64,000 bases of DNA from the NCBI GenBank assembly GCA_033557465.1, contig CM066047.1:2790001-2854000 (forward strand). The letters are read 5' to 3'. How positions within the stretch are numbered: the first letter of the stretch is position 1; each line of letters starts with the position of its first letter. The DNA is from Ichthyophis bannanicus (Eukaryota; Chordata; Amphibia; Gymnophiona; Ichthyophiidae). Position numbers and translations under genes: made by a program. Below, in pieces: positions 52,655 to 63,779 of the stretch. The notes beneath the pieces are model-generated. The model was not told the origin of the DNA, made no database searches, and worked only from the letters and a program-made list of their open reading frames with translations.

Positions 52655-52825
52655 GAAGGGACCCAGGATATCAATGATCGAACCAATACAAGCATTGTGG
52701 AACCTGTGTCCCTTGGGGAAACTGCTAGGTACATATGACCTAGATTGGCCACTGTTGGAAACAGAATACTGGGCTTGATGGACCTTGGTCTGACCCAGTA
52801 TGGCATATCTTATGTTCTTATGTTT

Positions 52826-53598
52826 TTTAAACCCAGCTACATTAACAGCCTTTACTACATCCTCCAGTAACAAATTCCAGAGTTTGATTACATGTTGAGT
52901 GAAAATATATTTTGCATGTCCCCTAGTCTTTCTATATTCTGATAACGTAAACAATCGTTCTATGGTTACCCGTTCCACTCCGTTCATTAATTTATAGACC
53001 TCTCCCTCGGGGCTTAAGAAGCCCCAATAAAGCGAGGGGGATCCAGGCATAGATTCTGTCCGTAGGGGGCTCTTCTCTGAACCTTTTCTAATAACGCTAT
53101 ATCCTTTTTAAGATATGGCAACCAGAATTGAACACAATATTCAAGGTGCAACCTCACCATGGAACAATATCAAGGCATTATAATATCTTTTGGGGTTTTT
53201 TCCATTCCTTTCCTTATGATACCTAGCATTCTATTTGCTCTCTTGACGCCTAAATCTTTTTCCTGGGTGGTGGTTCCTAATGTGGAACCTTGCATCGTGT
53301 AACCATAGTGTGGGTTGTTCTTCCCTAGGTGCATAACTTTGCACTTGTCCACATTAAATTTCATCTGCCATTTTGATGCCCAGTCTTCCAATATTTCAAG
53401 ATCCTCTTGCAATTTTCCACAATCCTCTTGGGTTTTAACAACTTTAAATAGTTTTGTGTCATCTGCAAATTTGATAACCTCACTCGTTATTCCCTTTTCC
53501 AGGTCATTTATGAATATGTCAAAGAGCAGCGGACCCAGCACAGATCCCTTTAGTTTTGCCAAAAGTCTCTGATGAGGGACCTTGCCAAAGGCTTTCTG
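52826..53598 (-). mobile_element. Outer CR1-A copy, RT part, with a filler hairpin
   Basis: Minus-strand CR1-A continued from 50418. The frame at 53170-53562 carries '[20 protein letters not shown]'. At 53001-53070 the normal sequence is replaced by 70 bp containing ggggcttaagaagcccc (53009-53025), a perfect 7-bp hairpin. An internal deletion joins 'agatccct' to 'ttagttttgcc' near 53548. It is non-functional and ends near 53598. Confidence 0.85.
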
Positions 53599-53818
53599 AA
53601 AGCTTCGAAAAGCAATTTAATGAGCCACTGGAAACACACTAGCTTGGGTGGAGCATGAACACGATAAGGATCAATAAGACCCTGCACAGGCAGTGAAGAG
53701 GAAGCTGCTGCCAGGGCAAAGGAGGGTTTTTTTGCCTCCCTTGGCTTTCCTCTTACCCATTCAGAAAACGTTACTCCACCAAGCATTCGTCTGCAACCAT
53801 CTTGGATCCCATCTTTCA
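53599..53818. other. Unassigned sequence between CR1 copies
   Basis: No family recognised. It lies between the CR1-A end and a short CR1-A piece at 53819. Confidence 0.35.
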
Positions 53819-53872
53819 AACCCAGCTACACTAACAGCTTTTACCACATCCTCTGGGATCAAATTCATATGT
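53819..53872 (-). mobile_element. Short CR1-A fragment
   Basis: It matches 'caaacccagctacactaaca' and following bases of the CR1-A C-terminal region. Only about 54 bp. Confidence 0.7.
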
Positions 53873-54850
53873 CTCCTCTCACCTTTTCTCCAAATTATAC
53901 CCACTGAAATCTTTAAGTCTGTCCCCATATGCCTTATGACAAAGACCGCCATCTATTGTACTAGCCACCCTCTGTACTGACTCCATCCGGTTTATATACT
54001 TTTGAAGGTGCAGTCGCCAGAATCATGCACAGTACTCCAAATGAGGTCTCACTAGAGACTTGTACAAAGGCACTATCACTTTCTTTTGCCTACTGGCCGT
54101 TCCTGGCCTTGTGTACCCTAGTATCTTTATGGGTTTTGCAGTCATCCTTTTCTACCTATTTGGCCACCTTAAGAACATCAGATAGACGACCCCCAGATCC
54201 CGCTCTTTTTCATGCATTGAATTACTACACCCACTCTACTGTACTGCTTTCTTGGGTTTCTGCATTTTTTAACATGAAATCTTCACTGACAAATTGTTTA
54301 CCATTCTTCAAGGTTCACTAGATTTCTTCCCGTATTATCCACAGCTTCTGGATGGCCTACCCTGTTTCAGGTTTTGCTATCATCCACGAAGAGAGAAACC
54401 TTTCCCAGCAGACCACCTGCAATATCTTTTACAGAAATGTTAAGAGTGGAAGCAAGCACTTGATCCCTGTGACACACCACTGGTAGCACTCCTATCTTCA
54501 GCGTGAACTCCCTTTACTATTTCTCTCTTGTCATCTGCCACTCAACCAGTTTCTAACCTAATCACTCAATTTAGGACTTATCCCAGGGGCACTCAGTTTA
54601 TAAGTTGCTGATGCAGATCAGTGTCAAAGGCCTTATTGAAATCCAAGTATACCACTTCTGCCTGTATCCGTTTCTCTGGTCATCCAGTCAAAGAAATCAT
54701 TCAAATTTGTCTGACAAGCCCCTTGCCTCTAGTTAAGTCATGTCCTGCAATCCTTTGGATTCCAGGAACTTCAGTATCCTCTGCATTAAAAAAGCAGCTT
54801 TTCTTCAGCTACGTTGCTGCAAAGTCTAAGCTGAATCACTGTGCATTTGC
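53873..54850 (-). mobile_element. Old CR1-B copy
   Basis: On the minus strand it has diverged equivalents of the CR1-B RT ('ctgactccatccggtttata', 'agtcaaagaaatcattcaaa') in the correct order but with many stops, so it is an older insertion. Edges are approximate. Confidence 0.75.
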
Positions 54851-55239
54851 CACTTGCACTTGACTTGATAAGGTTCCGTGTCCTGCATCTAGGGGTTAGC
54901 AGTCTGCCTCAGAAACTTTGCTGAAATGTCCCTGTATTGTAAACATTTTCATTATAGCATTCCAGAGGCATGGTTAAAATTTTATTGGATAGCGCCGATC
55001 ATAGGTGTCGGAACAGGGAGATTGTTGACATGGGCTGTGGCCCAACCAAAATTTCCAAACAGCCACCCTTAGCATCAGCCCCCTTCTAACACCTACCCAG
55101 CATCTGGTGAAATTCTATAAGAGCCATTTTATGTGCATAAATTCTCACATATAGGAGAAAATGTCTTTACAATTCCCCCATATGATTTACATAAACGATG
55201 TATGTAAGGATGACGTATTGTCACATTTACTAAGTGAGC
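54851..55239. other. Unassigned intronic sequence
   Basis: No repeat family or coding segment recognised. Confidence 0.4.
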
Positions 55240-56460
55240 TAGTGGCTCGAGGCTCACAAATGGCCCACGGTAACAGTTAATGCAGTCCACCACCGCTGCC
55301 TTGACTTCCTCACCTCTCAGGCCCTCCTGGACCCTCTACAATCCGGCTTCCATCCCTTACACTCCACTGAAACGGCCCTTACAAAAGTCTCCAGTGATTT
55401 GTTCCTGGCTAAATCCAAGGGTCTTTACTCTTTCCTCATCCTTCTCGACCTCTCTGCTGACTTTGATACTGTTGACCACAAACGTCTCCTCACCACCCTC
55501 TCCTCGCTTGGTTTCAAGGGCTCTGTACTATCCTGGTTCTCCTCCTACCTCTCCCATCGCTCCTTTAGTGTATGCTCTGGTGGCTCCTCTTCCACCCCGC
55601 TCCATGTTGGTGTACCCCAGGGATCCATCTTGGGTCCGCTCCTTTTCTCTCTTTATACCCAATCCCTTGGTGCGCTTATCTCCTCCTATGGCTTTCAGTA
55701 CCATCTCTATGCCGATGACTCCCAAATCTACTTCTCTACACCTAATATCTCTCCAGCTATCCAGATCAAGATCTCTGCCTGCTTTTCTGATTTCGCTGCC
55801 TGGATATCTCACCGCCGTTTGAAATTGAACATGGCCAAGACTGAACTTCTTATCTTTCCCCCCAATTCCTCCCCTCTTCCTCCTTTCTCAGTCTCTGTGG
55901 ATGGCTCTATGATCCTTCCTGGCTCCTCGGCCCGCAATCTGGGAGTTATCTTTGACTCCTCGCTCTCCTTCTCCACACATATCCAGCTCATAACTAAGAC
56001 CTGCCGCTTCTTTCTCTACAACATTAGCAAAATCTGCCTCTTCCTTTCTGAACACACTACTAAAACGCTTGTCCACTCCTTAATCTCCTCTCGCCTCGAC
56101 TACTGCAACCTACTCCTTTCTGATCTCCCTGTGAGCCATCTCTTCCCCCTTCAATCTATTCAAAATTATGCTGCTTGACTAATCTTCCGCCAACCTCACC
56201 ATGCCCACATTACTCCTCTTCTCAAGTCGCTTCACTGACTCCCTATCCAATTCTGCATCCAATTCAAACTTCTTCTCCTGACCTATAAATGCACGCACTC
56301 TATGGCCCCTCAATACCTTTCATCTCTTATCTCTCCCTACACCCCCTCTCGGGAACTTCGCTCTTCTAACAAATTACTTCTATATAGGCCCTTCACTCGC
56401 ACCGCCAACTCCCGACTTCGCTCCTTTCACCTTCCTGCACCTTATGCCTGGAACAACCTA
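55240..56460 (+). mobile_element. L2 LINE copy: RT and C-terminus
   Basis: A classical L2-clade reverse transcriptase on the plus strand, 5'-truncated. The early part ('[18 protein letters not shown]') is in another frame. The main frame is 55399-56178. Downstream, interrupted by stops, is 'HITPLLKSLH'. A SINE interrupts the element at 56461. The 3' end continues at 56763. Confidence 0.9.
55399..56178 (+). CDS. L2 reverse transcriptase, open frame
   Basis: The 259-aa open frame is part of L2 ORF2. It has '[13 protein letters not shown]' at residues 15-27 (palm Asp), '[16 protein letters not shown]' at 71-86, and 'YADD' at 104-107. Then '[20 protein letters not shown]' and '[17 protein letters not shown]' follow, and the C-terminal '[15 protein letters not shown]'. 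All palm aspartates are present. A TGA follows 'SIQNYAA', where the family continues, so the protein is truncated. Confidence 0.9.
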   Translation: MFLAKSKGLYSFLILLDLSADFDTVDHKRLLTTLSSLGFKGSVLSWFSSYLSHRSFSVCSGGSSSTPLHVGVPQGSILGPLLFSLYTQSLGALISSYGFQYHLYADDSQIYFSTPNISPAIQIKISACFSDFAAWISHRRLKLNMAKTELLIFPPNSSPLPPFSVSVDGSMILPGSSARNLGVIFDSSLSFSTHIQLITKTCRFFLYNISKICLFLSEHTTKTLVHSLISSRLDYCNLLLSDLPVSHLFPLQSIQNYAA

Positions 56461-56762
56461 CCTATTTATTTATTTATATTTATTTACATTCTCTTATATA
56501 CCGCGCTATTCTGCATCAGGGCGGTTTACATTGAACAAACTGAAATTACATTGAACAGGGCATTATAACTTGGAGATAACTATTTTACAGGGAACATGGG
56601 CTATGGAGGGTTAAGTGGCTTGCCCAAGACCACAAGGAGCACCTGTGGGACTAGAAAACCCAGTCCTTCCGGCCCAAGGTGGCTGTCCTCTAGTGGGATT
56701 TGAACCCCTGACCTTCCGGCCTGAAGTACCTTGCCCCAACCAGTAGGCCAGTCCTCCACTCC
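56461..56762 (-). mobile_element. tRNA-derived SINE inserted in L2
   Basis: The minus-strand head has the B box as 'aggggttcaaatcccac', an A-box-like 'tggcctactggttggggc', and the central 'cttgggcaagccacttaacc'. Its tail is the aaataaat type with 'tataccgcgctattctgcat' seen on the plus strand. It is the same family as 40431-40722. Confidence 0.88.
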
Positions 56763-57095
56763 ACCTATGTTTATACGCTAGGCACCCTCCCTAGCCCTCT
56801 TCAAGTCCAGGTTGAATACCCACCTCTTCACTATCGCTTTCAGATCCTGACTTCTAGTCCTTGTCTTGACCTGACTCCCGTCCTTTCTCATGACTAAATT
56901 TGTAAATGCCATATTTTGTTTTACCCCGGTTTATAATTGCCATACCTTGTTTTCCCCTGAATTGACTACTGCTCTGTGTTGTCTTAACTAGATTGTAAGT
57001 TCTGACGAGCAGGGACTGTCTTCACATGTATTTTTGTACAGCGCTGTGTGCGTAGCGCTATATAAGTGCTAAATAGTAGTAATAGTAGTAGTGTG
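56763..57095 (+). mobile_element. L2 LINE 3' end
   Basis: Continues the L2 copy. The 3' UTR contains 'ttgtaagttctgacgagcag', 'ggactgtcttcacatgtatt' and 'tagcgctatataagtgctaa', very like the known L2 3' end, followed by a tagtag tail. Confidence 0.85.
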
Positions 57096-57861
57096 GGGTT
57101 ATTTGTGTGCTATCTGCATAGTGCTCAACGGTGAGGGAAGTGGATGGAGTAGAGGCGAAGCGCAGGCATATCTTCACTGCACCATTAGTATGGGAATTTA
57201 CAGCATGCGTCTGCTGGAGGTTGCGCGGGTGCAGCTAAGATTACCTCACTGGGTGGCATTGCTGCTGGAGCACATTGGGGTCAAAAGCTGGGGTAATGCT
57301 GTGCACTCCCCTAACAGATAGCACAAAGCTTTTGCAAGTACCATGCATTTATTTGTAATTTAAATGTGTGGTACCTGCTAAACCTTAATGCACTTTATTA
57401 AACAGGCCCCTTAGTGTAAATTGGGGTGGGTGCTAGGAGGCGGGGTTGGGGTGGAGCTTGAGCTCCCTCAAAAAAGGCATTCCTCTGTCCTTGGCAGATA
57501 TTCAATGCTGTCTGATTAAATACAACCAACCGAGTTAGACCACACAGCTATAGTAACTGTCTTAATATTATTTGGAAATTTATCTAGTTGATTTTAGAGT
57601 TTGATTTTCAGTGGTCCACGTTTAACTAGTTCTAAAGAAATGCTCTGTTTTATCATCATTCTGCATTTTTGTGGCGCTTTGTTATAGTGATACCTCAAGG
57701 CAATTTGTTCTAGAGCTAGGGGGCTAGGAAACAAAAGTACAAAAGCTAGATGGGGACAGATAGATGCATGGAAAGCAAGTAAGATAAGTTAGAGGATGGA
57801 TGTTATTTGATGCATAGTATTGCTAATCAGAGAGAAGAGGAAAATAAAGCAAGCATTTAAT
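57096..57861. other. Unassigned intronic sequence
   Basis: 'tttattaaacaggcccctta' near 57396-57415 resembles the edge of a dispersed repeat. Otherwise no family or coding segment is recognised. Confidence 0.4.
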
Positions 57862-59890
57862 AATTATTTATTTAACAGGGTTTTTTTATACTGCTTTATC
57901 CTACGGTCAAAGTGGTTTACATCGAAACAGAACTCAATACATTAAAACAGGGCAACAAAACTTGGACAGAATGTAAATCAAGGGTGATTAAGGAGCATAG
58001 TGGAGTGGGAAGCAATTGGGGGGGGTTCAGAGAATCGAGTAGAGAGGGGGGTAAGGGGGACAGGGGTGATGTGTGATTGGATTAAGTCCTGTCATCAGTG
58101 AAGTATTCTGTAAACAGGTGAGTCTTGAGGACCTTTCTGAATGTTAATAGGTCCTTTGTGACTCGGAATTTGCATGGGATTGAGTTCCAGAGAGAAGGTG
58201 CATGTAGGGAGAAGGCTCTCCTGGATGTGGTGGTGCTGAATCTGATGAATTGCACTGGGATGCTTAAGGTGTTTTGGGATCCAGTTTGTCTCGTGTGGCT
58301 GTCTTTGGTCTCAATAACAGCAGCTACGGGTAGCAATCTGTCAACAATGATTGAAGACCGAACACAATTTGGGACAACTATCCAGAGGGTCGCCATGAGT
58401 CGACACCAACTCGACGGCACTTAACAACAGGTGGGTGGATGATAGGCCATTGAGGACCTTAAAAATTGTAAGGATGGGTTTGAATTTTGTATGTTCAATG
58501 ATGGGTAGCTAGTGTAGCTGTTTGAGTAAGATAGTTCTGTGTTTGGTTGTGCATGCATTGCAGAGGGTGCATGCTGCTGTGTTGAGGGCAAGTTAGAGAG
58601 GGTAGATTGTTGTCTTCGGTAGGCCTTGGAGGATGAGATTGCAGTTGTCCAGGTGTGGGAAGACGAGAGCTTGGAGGACTGTGTGAAAGTTTTGGTGTGT
58701 TAGGGGCTTCAGGTGTTGTACAGTCTTGAGTTTATAGTAGATACTCCTGGTGATGCTGTGAGTGGAGAAGGATAGGCGTTGATCGAGGGTGACACCCAGA
58801 TATCGAACCTCTTGTTTTACTTGAAGCTGAGTTCCATTTAAGCTTATGATGTTCAGAGGGTGACGCTGTTGTCTCTGCTGACATATAGGGTTTCAGTTTT
58901 TTTGCGGTTTATGGTCATGTTGTGGGTAGTGAGCCATGAACTTGATGGTGGTGAAACAGTTTTATGTTCATGATGTCAGGGTTGAGTGTATTGATGGGTG
59001 CATAGATCATGATGTCATCAGCGTATATGTGGTAATGGATATTGAATGTTTATTTGACTGCAGATCAGTTGGATGAAGATGTTGAATATCCGTGCAGAGA
59101 GGGCTGAACCTTGGGGAACTCCTTGGTTTTGGGTGTATGGTGTTGATTTTATAGAGCCTGATTTTATCTGCAGTTGTCAGTTTAACAGATAGGATTTGAA
59201 ACAGTTCAGAGCAGTTTCTGCTAGTTTGATTGCTTGTAGTCTCTTGGTGATTAGGGTGTGAATTGAGTTGAATGCTGCCTTGATGTCAAGGAAGATAAGC
59301 AAGTATCCTGTGTTCAGTCTGTCAGTACCCATTAGCAACCTGTCCAGGAGTGCTGCCATGAGAGATTCAATTCCGTGGTGGGGTCAAAAGCCATATTGCT
59401 GGGGGACGAGTATGTGTCAATATGATCCTGGAGCTGGTTGTCTTTTCTAGTATCTTGGCTATGAATGGAAGGCTAGCTATGAGTCCATAGGATATTGGTT
59501 GGTTAATGTCGTTGGCTGTTCCCTTTCTTACAAGGCAGATGGAGGCCATTTTGAGTTCAGGTGGTATGTATCCTTGCTGTAGAGAAAGCTGGGTAATCTT
59601 GTGGATTGTTGGTGTCAGCTGGATTAAGATCACCAGAAAAGAAATGGGGACGTGGTTGTGTTGATGCTGGTGATTATATCTTCTAGGTGCTCAGGTGTGA
59701 CTGTTGCAAATGTTTTCCCAAGTGTGCTGGGGTTTTAACCATTCTTGAAGAGGTGTATCCTGAGAGGTTAGGGTTTGGAAGCAGTCTGCCATTAGTTGTG
59801 AGGTCAGATTTGTTCCTTCTGTTCATTGGGAGGTGTCTTTTATGTGGGACTTAACTACCTCGAAGAGTTCATGAGGGTGATTGATTGAGA
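57862..59890 (-). mobile_element. L2-C-like LINE copy
   Basis: The minus-strand 3' end starts with tttatttaacagg and the 'aaagtggtttacatcgaaac' tail. Frames at 58082-58420 (C-terminus, 'PSLWNSIPCKFRVTKDLLTF'), 59177-59359 ('LLIFLDIKAAFNSIHTLI') and 59367-59633 (RT entry) give the L2-type order. It is split by an RTE tail at 58283-58432. Heavily degraded. Confidence 0.8.
58283..58432 (+). mobile_element. BovB-like RTE C-terminus and 3' tail
   Basis: It encodes 'VSITAATGSNLSTMIEDR' then 'TQFGTTIQRVAMSRHQLDGT' and a stop. The 3' sequence is 'agggtcgccatgagtcgaca' followed by 'ccaactcgacggcacttaac', a well-known end of BovB/RTE elements. Only the last ~150 bp of the element was inserted, into L2-C. 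Confidence 0.88.
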
Positions 59891-60117
59891 CATGCAAGGA
59901 GAGGCAAGTGTTTATGGGCAAAGCTTGAAAACAAAGTGTAGCCGAGTTTTGAAGGACCAGGAAGGGAAAGATCAGACCAGAAATAGAGCATCATAATAAT
60001 ATAAATGAGAAGAGAGTCTGTATTAGGGTACAGCACATATTAGGGGAAAGGAAGGAACAAATTTTGCAAATGTTGAAGCTGGTTGAGTAAGAACGTGAGC
60101 TAAGAAATATAGAGCAG
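59891..60117. other. Unassigned intronic sequence
   Basis: Nothing recognised. Confidence 0.4.
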
Positions 60118-60231
60118 AGGTGTCAAACTGCAATCCTAAAGCATTGCAAACCAGTCAGATTTTCCTATATCATGAATATTTATAAGGATATCCTGAAAAC
60201 CTGTGGTCAGCAGGATTGCAGCTTGACACCT
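60118..60231. mobile_element. Foldback MITE, 114 bp
   Basis: Terminal 'aggtgtcaaactgcaatcct' at 60118-60137 is mirrored by 'aggattgcagcttgacacct' ending 60231, with one mismatch in 20 bp. The complementarity extends inward ('aaccagtcagattttc' against 'gaaaacctgtggtc'). It has no coding content. A target duplication is not clear. Confidence 0.75.
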
Positions 60232-60562
60232 GTAGTGTAGAGGACAAAAAAAAAAGAAAGGATTGAATATCTTAAGGTTTGAGGCAGTAGTGGAGAAGCT
60301 GAGAGAGAAAGCTGGTAATGGGAAGAACAGAACTTCAGATTTAGTGACATTCAGAGAAAAAGAATCTGAATGCAGCCAAGATTTAGCAGATGATGCACAG
60401 GAAGAGATAGAAGCTAAGGTGAATACAGATGAAAGAAAAGAGTAGAGAGATCTGCTTGTCATCAGTAAAAAGAACATCCAACATACCTCGAAGATTAAAG
60501 TGAGACTAAAGACCTGTGACATAAACAGATAAATAAATCACCTAGATAGTGTGAAATGAGAA
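60232..60562. other. Unassigned intronic sequence
   Basis: A-rich with no recognised feature. Confidence 0.4.
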
Positions 60563-61825
60563 GCAGAAACATGATAGCAGAGAAAGGTCATACGGCCTAT
60601 CCAGTCTGCCCTTCCATGCCAACTACTATAGTCTCTTTTTCTCCTTTAGCAATCTTCTGTGTTTGTCCCATGCTTTCTTGAATTCAGACACTGTCCTCAT
60701 CTCTTTCACCCTATGCCCCCTCATTGCAGAGCTTTCTTTCAATTGAAAGAGGCTCTCCTCCTGTGCATTTATCATATCTCCCCTTTCACGTCTTTCCTCC
60801 AAAGTATATTGAGATCTTTGTCTGTCTACATATGCCTTATGATGAAGCCCACTGACCATTTTGGTAGTCAACCTCTGCACCGACTCCATCCTGTTTATAT
60901 CCTTTTGAAGATGTGGTCTTCAGACTTGCACACAATACTCCAAATGAGGTATCACCAAAGACCTTTACAGAGGCACTAGCACCTCCTTTTTTCTGCTGAC
61001 CATTCCTCTCCCTATGCACCCAAGAATCCTTATGGTTTTTGCTGTCGCCTTTTCTACCTGTTTAGCCACCTTAAGATCATCAGAAATAATCACACCCAGG
61101 TCCCAATCTTTTTTCATGGACAGAAGTATTTCACCCCCTACACTGTACCACCCACTTGGATTTTTGCAGCCCAAATACATGACCCTGCATTTCTTAGCAT
61201 TAAATTTCAGCTGCCAAATTCTTGACCATTCTTCAAGTTTTGCTAGATCCTTCCTCATGTTATCTATATCTTCCTGGGTGTCTATCTTATTGTAGATTTT
61301 GGTATCATCTGCAAAGAGGCAAACCTTATTTGACATCCCTTCTGCATTATCACTGACAAAAATGTTTTAAAAAATCAGATCAAGAACAGATCCCTGCGGC
61401 ACATCACTGGTAACATCTCATCGGGTCCATTTACTTGTACCCTTTGTTGCCTCCCACTGAACCAATATCTAACCCAGTCAATCCCTTCAGGTCCATTCCT
61501 AGGGTGCTCAATTAATTTATAAGTTGCCTGTGAGGAACAGTGTCAAAGGCTTTATTGAAATCTAAATACACCACATCTAGGGCTCTCCCTCAGTCCAACT
61601 CCCTGGTCACCCAGACAAAGAAATGAATCAGATTTGTCTGACAAGACCTGCCTCTAGGAAAACCATGCTGCCTCAGATCCTGCAATCCATTAGACTCTGG
61701 AAACTTCACTATCCTCTGTTCTAGCAGCATTTCCATTAATTTACTCACCACAGAGGTCAGACTAGCCAGTAGATCTCAACTTCATCCTTACTTCCACTTT
61801 TATGTAAAGGGACCACATGCATAAG
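60563..61825 (-). mobile_element. CR1-B LINE copy
   Basis: A minus-strand CR1-B. The frame at 60965-61336 (123 aa) carries 'CLFADDTKIYNKIDTQEDID' and the region after it. Around 60700 part of the C-terminus is deleted ('ctgtcctcatctc' joined to 'tttcaccctatg'). It is truncated near 61825. Confidence 0.88.
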
Positions 61826-61987
61826 CAGGCAAGCAAATCTGGATAAATAAGAAATGGATGGAGAACCAAGGACCGAGCCTTGAGGAACAGTAATGGAGAG
61901 AAAAGAGGGTTGAGACTTAAAGGTTCGGGTTACTGATCTTTTTTCTGATAGGTCAAATTTCAAAAGCATTTACAAAGTTGGCAGTGG

Positions 61988-62372
61988 CTTTAGACCAATG
62001 TTCCCTCTAATTTTCTGTAGGCTGTGTGCACATAAAATATCAGCTGTGCAGCTTTTGAAGGAAGGTTAAATTTTTGTGCGCCACATAACGACACTTGGAG
62101 TTATATACTTTAAAATTTGACTACACATCTGAATACAGTATGTACACCACATTAATTTTAATCAAATTAAAAGAAAATAGACGATTACTAAATGAAGCAG
62201 AAAATTTCTAGTAATTACAATCACAACTTTTAAATTTTAAGACATCTGTGTTGTTTTCTATTAGAATCAGAACCGTAATTTTTGTGCGCTCTGTTGTAAA
62301 GTATGTGCGCTCGCTTGGTGAGGTGTGTGAGCGCGCACACGCGCACAGCTTAGAGGGAACAGTGCTTTAGAC
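61988..62372. mobile_element. hAT MITE with 8-bp target duplication
   Basis: The ends caatgttccctctaa (61996) and ttagagggaacagtg (ending 62364) are inverted repeats flanked by the identical 8-bp ctttagac at 61988-61995 and 62365-62372. The element is 369 bp. The right inner part is rich in gcgcaca dinucleotide-like runs ('gagcgcgcacacgcgcacag'). It has no transposase. Confidence 0.9.
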
Positions 62373-62569
62373 CTCATAAGGGCATTCGACTAAAATGTTG
62401 GCTCAAGAATGGATAGCTTTTGGTCATTTATGTAGTGGCTCCTGCAGCAGCTAACACGCGTTACCGGCATTGGTGCTTGTTGTTAATTACCTATTAAAAG
62501 GATAATTCCGTAAGCTGAGGCTGTGGAGGTCCATGAGTGTATATTTGTAAATCATGATATTTTAGTGAT

Positions 62570-63172
62570 CTACATGCAAGGTGTAGGCATTTAGTACGCA
62601 TGTTACCATGTACGCAAGGTGTAGGCTGTTAGTACGCATGTTACCATGTATGCAAGGTGTAGGCATTTAGTACGCATGTTACCATGTACGCAAGGTGTAG
62701 GCATTTAGTGCGCATGTTACCATGTACGCAAGGTGTAGGCATTTAGTACGCATGTTACCATGTACGCAAGGTGTAGGCATTTAGTACGCATGTTACCATG
62801 TATGCAAGGTGTAGGCATTTAGTACGCATGTTACCATGTATGCAAGGTGTAGGCATTTAGTGCGCATGTTACCATGTACGCAAGGTGTAGGCATTTAGTA
62901 CGCATGTTACCATGTACGCAAGGTGTAGGCATTTAGTGCGCATGTTACCATGTACGCAAGGTGTAGGCATTTAGTGTGCATGTTACCATGTACACAAGGT
63001 GTAGGCTGTTAGTACGCATGCTACTATGTATGCAAGGTGTAGGCATTTAGTACGCATGTTACCATGTACGCAAGGTGTAGGCTGTTAGTATGCATGTTAC
63101 CATGTACGCAAGGTGTAGGCTGTTAGTACGCATGTTACCATGTACGCAGGGTGTAGGCTGTTAGTATGCATG
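62570..63172 (+). repeat. 38-bp minisatellite, 16 units
   Basis: gtgtaggc recurs exactly every 38 bp from 62581 to 63151 (16 occurrences) without a single indel. The unit includes 'atgtacgcaaggtgtaggc' then either 'atttagtacgcatgttacc' or a 'tgttag' variant. Most differences are between acgc, atgc and gcgc, i.e. transitions at CpG sites. It is not a CRISPR array, as there are no unique spacers. Confidence 0.97.
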
Positions 63173-63291
63173 TCAAGGCGATGGCACATAATTTTGGAGT
63201 GGGCGAGCACAAGGACAGAATGTAGGTTGAGTGCAAATTTGCATGCATACATTATAGAATACTATAACTTATGCATGTTTCCAACATATGC

Positions 63292-63526
63292 AGTAGAGGA
63301 GTAGCCTAATTGTTAGAGCACTGGCTTGGAACCAAGAGACCAGAGTTTGATTCCCACTAGCACTTCTCGTGGCCTTGGGCAAGTCACTTAACCCTCCATT
63401 GCCTCAGAAAAATCCAAGTTGTCAATGTCCCTCTTTAATGTACATTACCAAGTTTACGTTTCAAAATAAACTGCTTGGACTGAAATGATAAAGCTGTATA
63501 AAAAGCCTGTTAAATAAATAAATCCA
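63292..63526 (+). mobile_element. tRNA-derived SINE, second family
   Basis: The head is 'gagtagcctaattgttagag' (A box) then 'agagtttgattcccac' (B box). The core is 'cttgggcaagtcacttaacc' plus 'ctccattgcctcag'. The tail is 'aactgcttggactgaaat', ending 'ctgttaaataaataaat'. The core is close to the CORE of MIR-like SINEs. The head differs from the 40431 family in its middle part. Confidence 0.88.
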
Positions 63527-63779
63527 GTCCCGGACATTTACACCAAGTCTAGAGTTGGCTGTAAGTGAATATATCCAAATATGGTGCATGTATCTCGCCA
63601 ATTACAACCCTATTCTATAAAGTAAAGTATGCATGTTGAATTAAGTGACCCTGATAGACTTGTCTTCTAAATGACTGACAGTTATCTGTTGTAGTGGAGA
63701 CTGTTAGGGGCATTGGCTGAAAAGTTATTAGTCAAAGCAGTAATATTAAGCTGACAGTTCGCTGACCTGTGAAGAGGAC

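Larger units (their letters stand above)
50419..52825 (+). mobile_element. CR1-A LINE copy, best preserved, inserted in another CR1-A
   Basis: This plus-strand element runs from the endonuclease end ('LLGPLGNSDHSMIAFDLISG', 50449 on) through linker, RT and C-terminus to the 3' end with 'cttatgttcttatgtt' at 52825. It is about 2.4 kb, 5'-truncated, and lies head-to-head inside a minus-strand CR1-A. Frames at 50379-50702, 50617-50919, 50959-51528 and 51476-52654 need only a few frame changes to join, so it is comparatively young. Confidence 0.92.

Noticed and set aside
57390..57420. Possible end of a terminal-inverted-repeat transposon (tttattaaacaggcccctta)
   Set aside because: No matching opposite end or target duplication could be located, and the similar phrase at 7839 is isolated.
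62570..63172. Regular array that could be mistaken for CRISPR
   Set aside because: Whole 38-bp units repeat with no unique spacers, in a vertebrate intron. It is a minisatellite.
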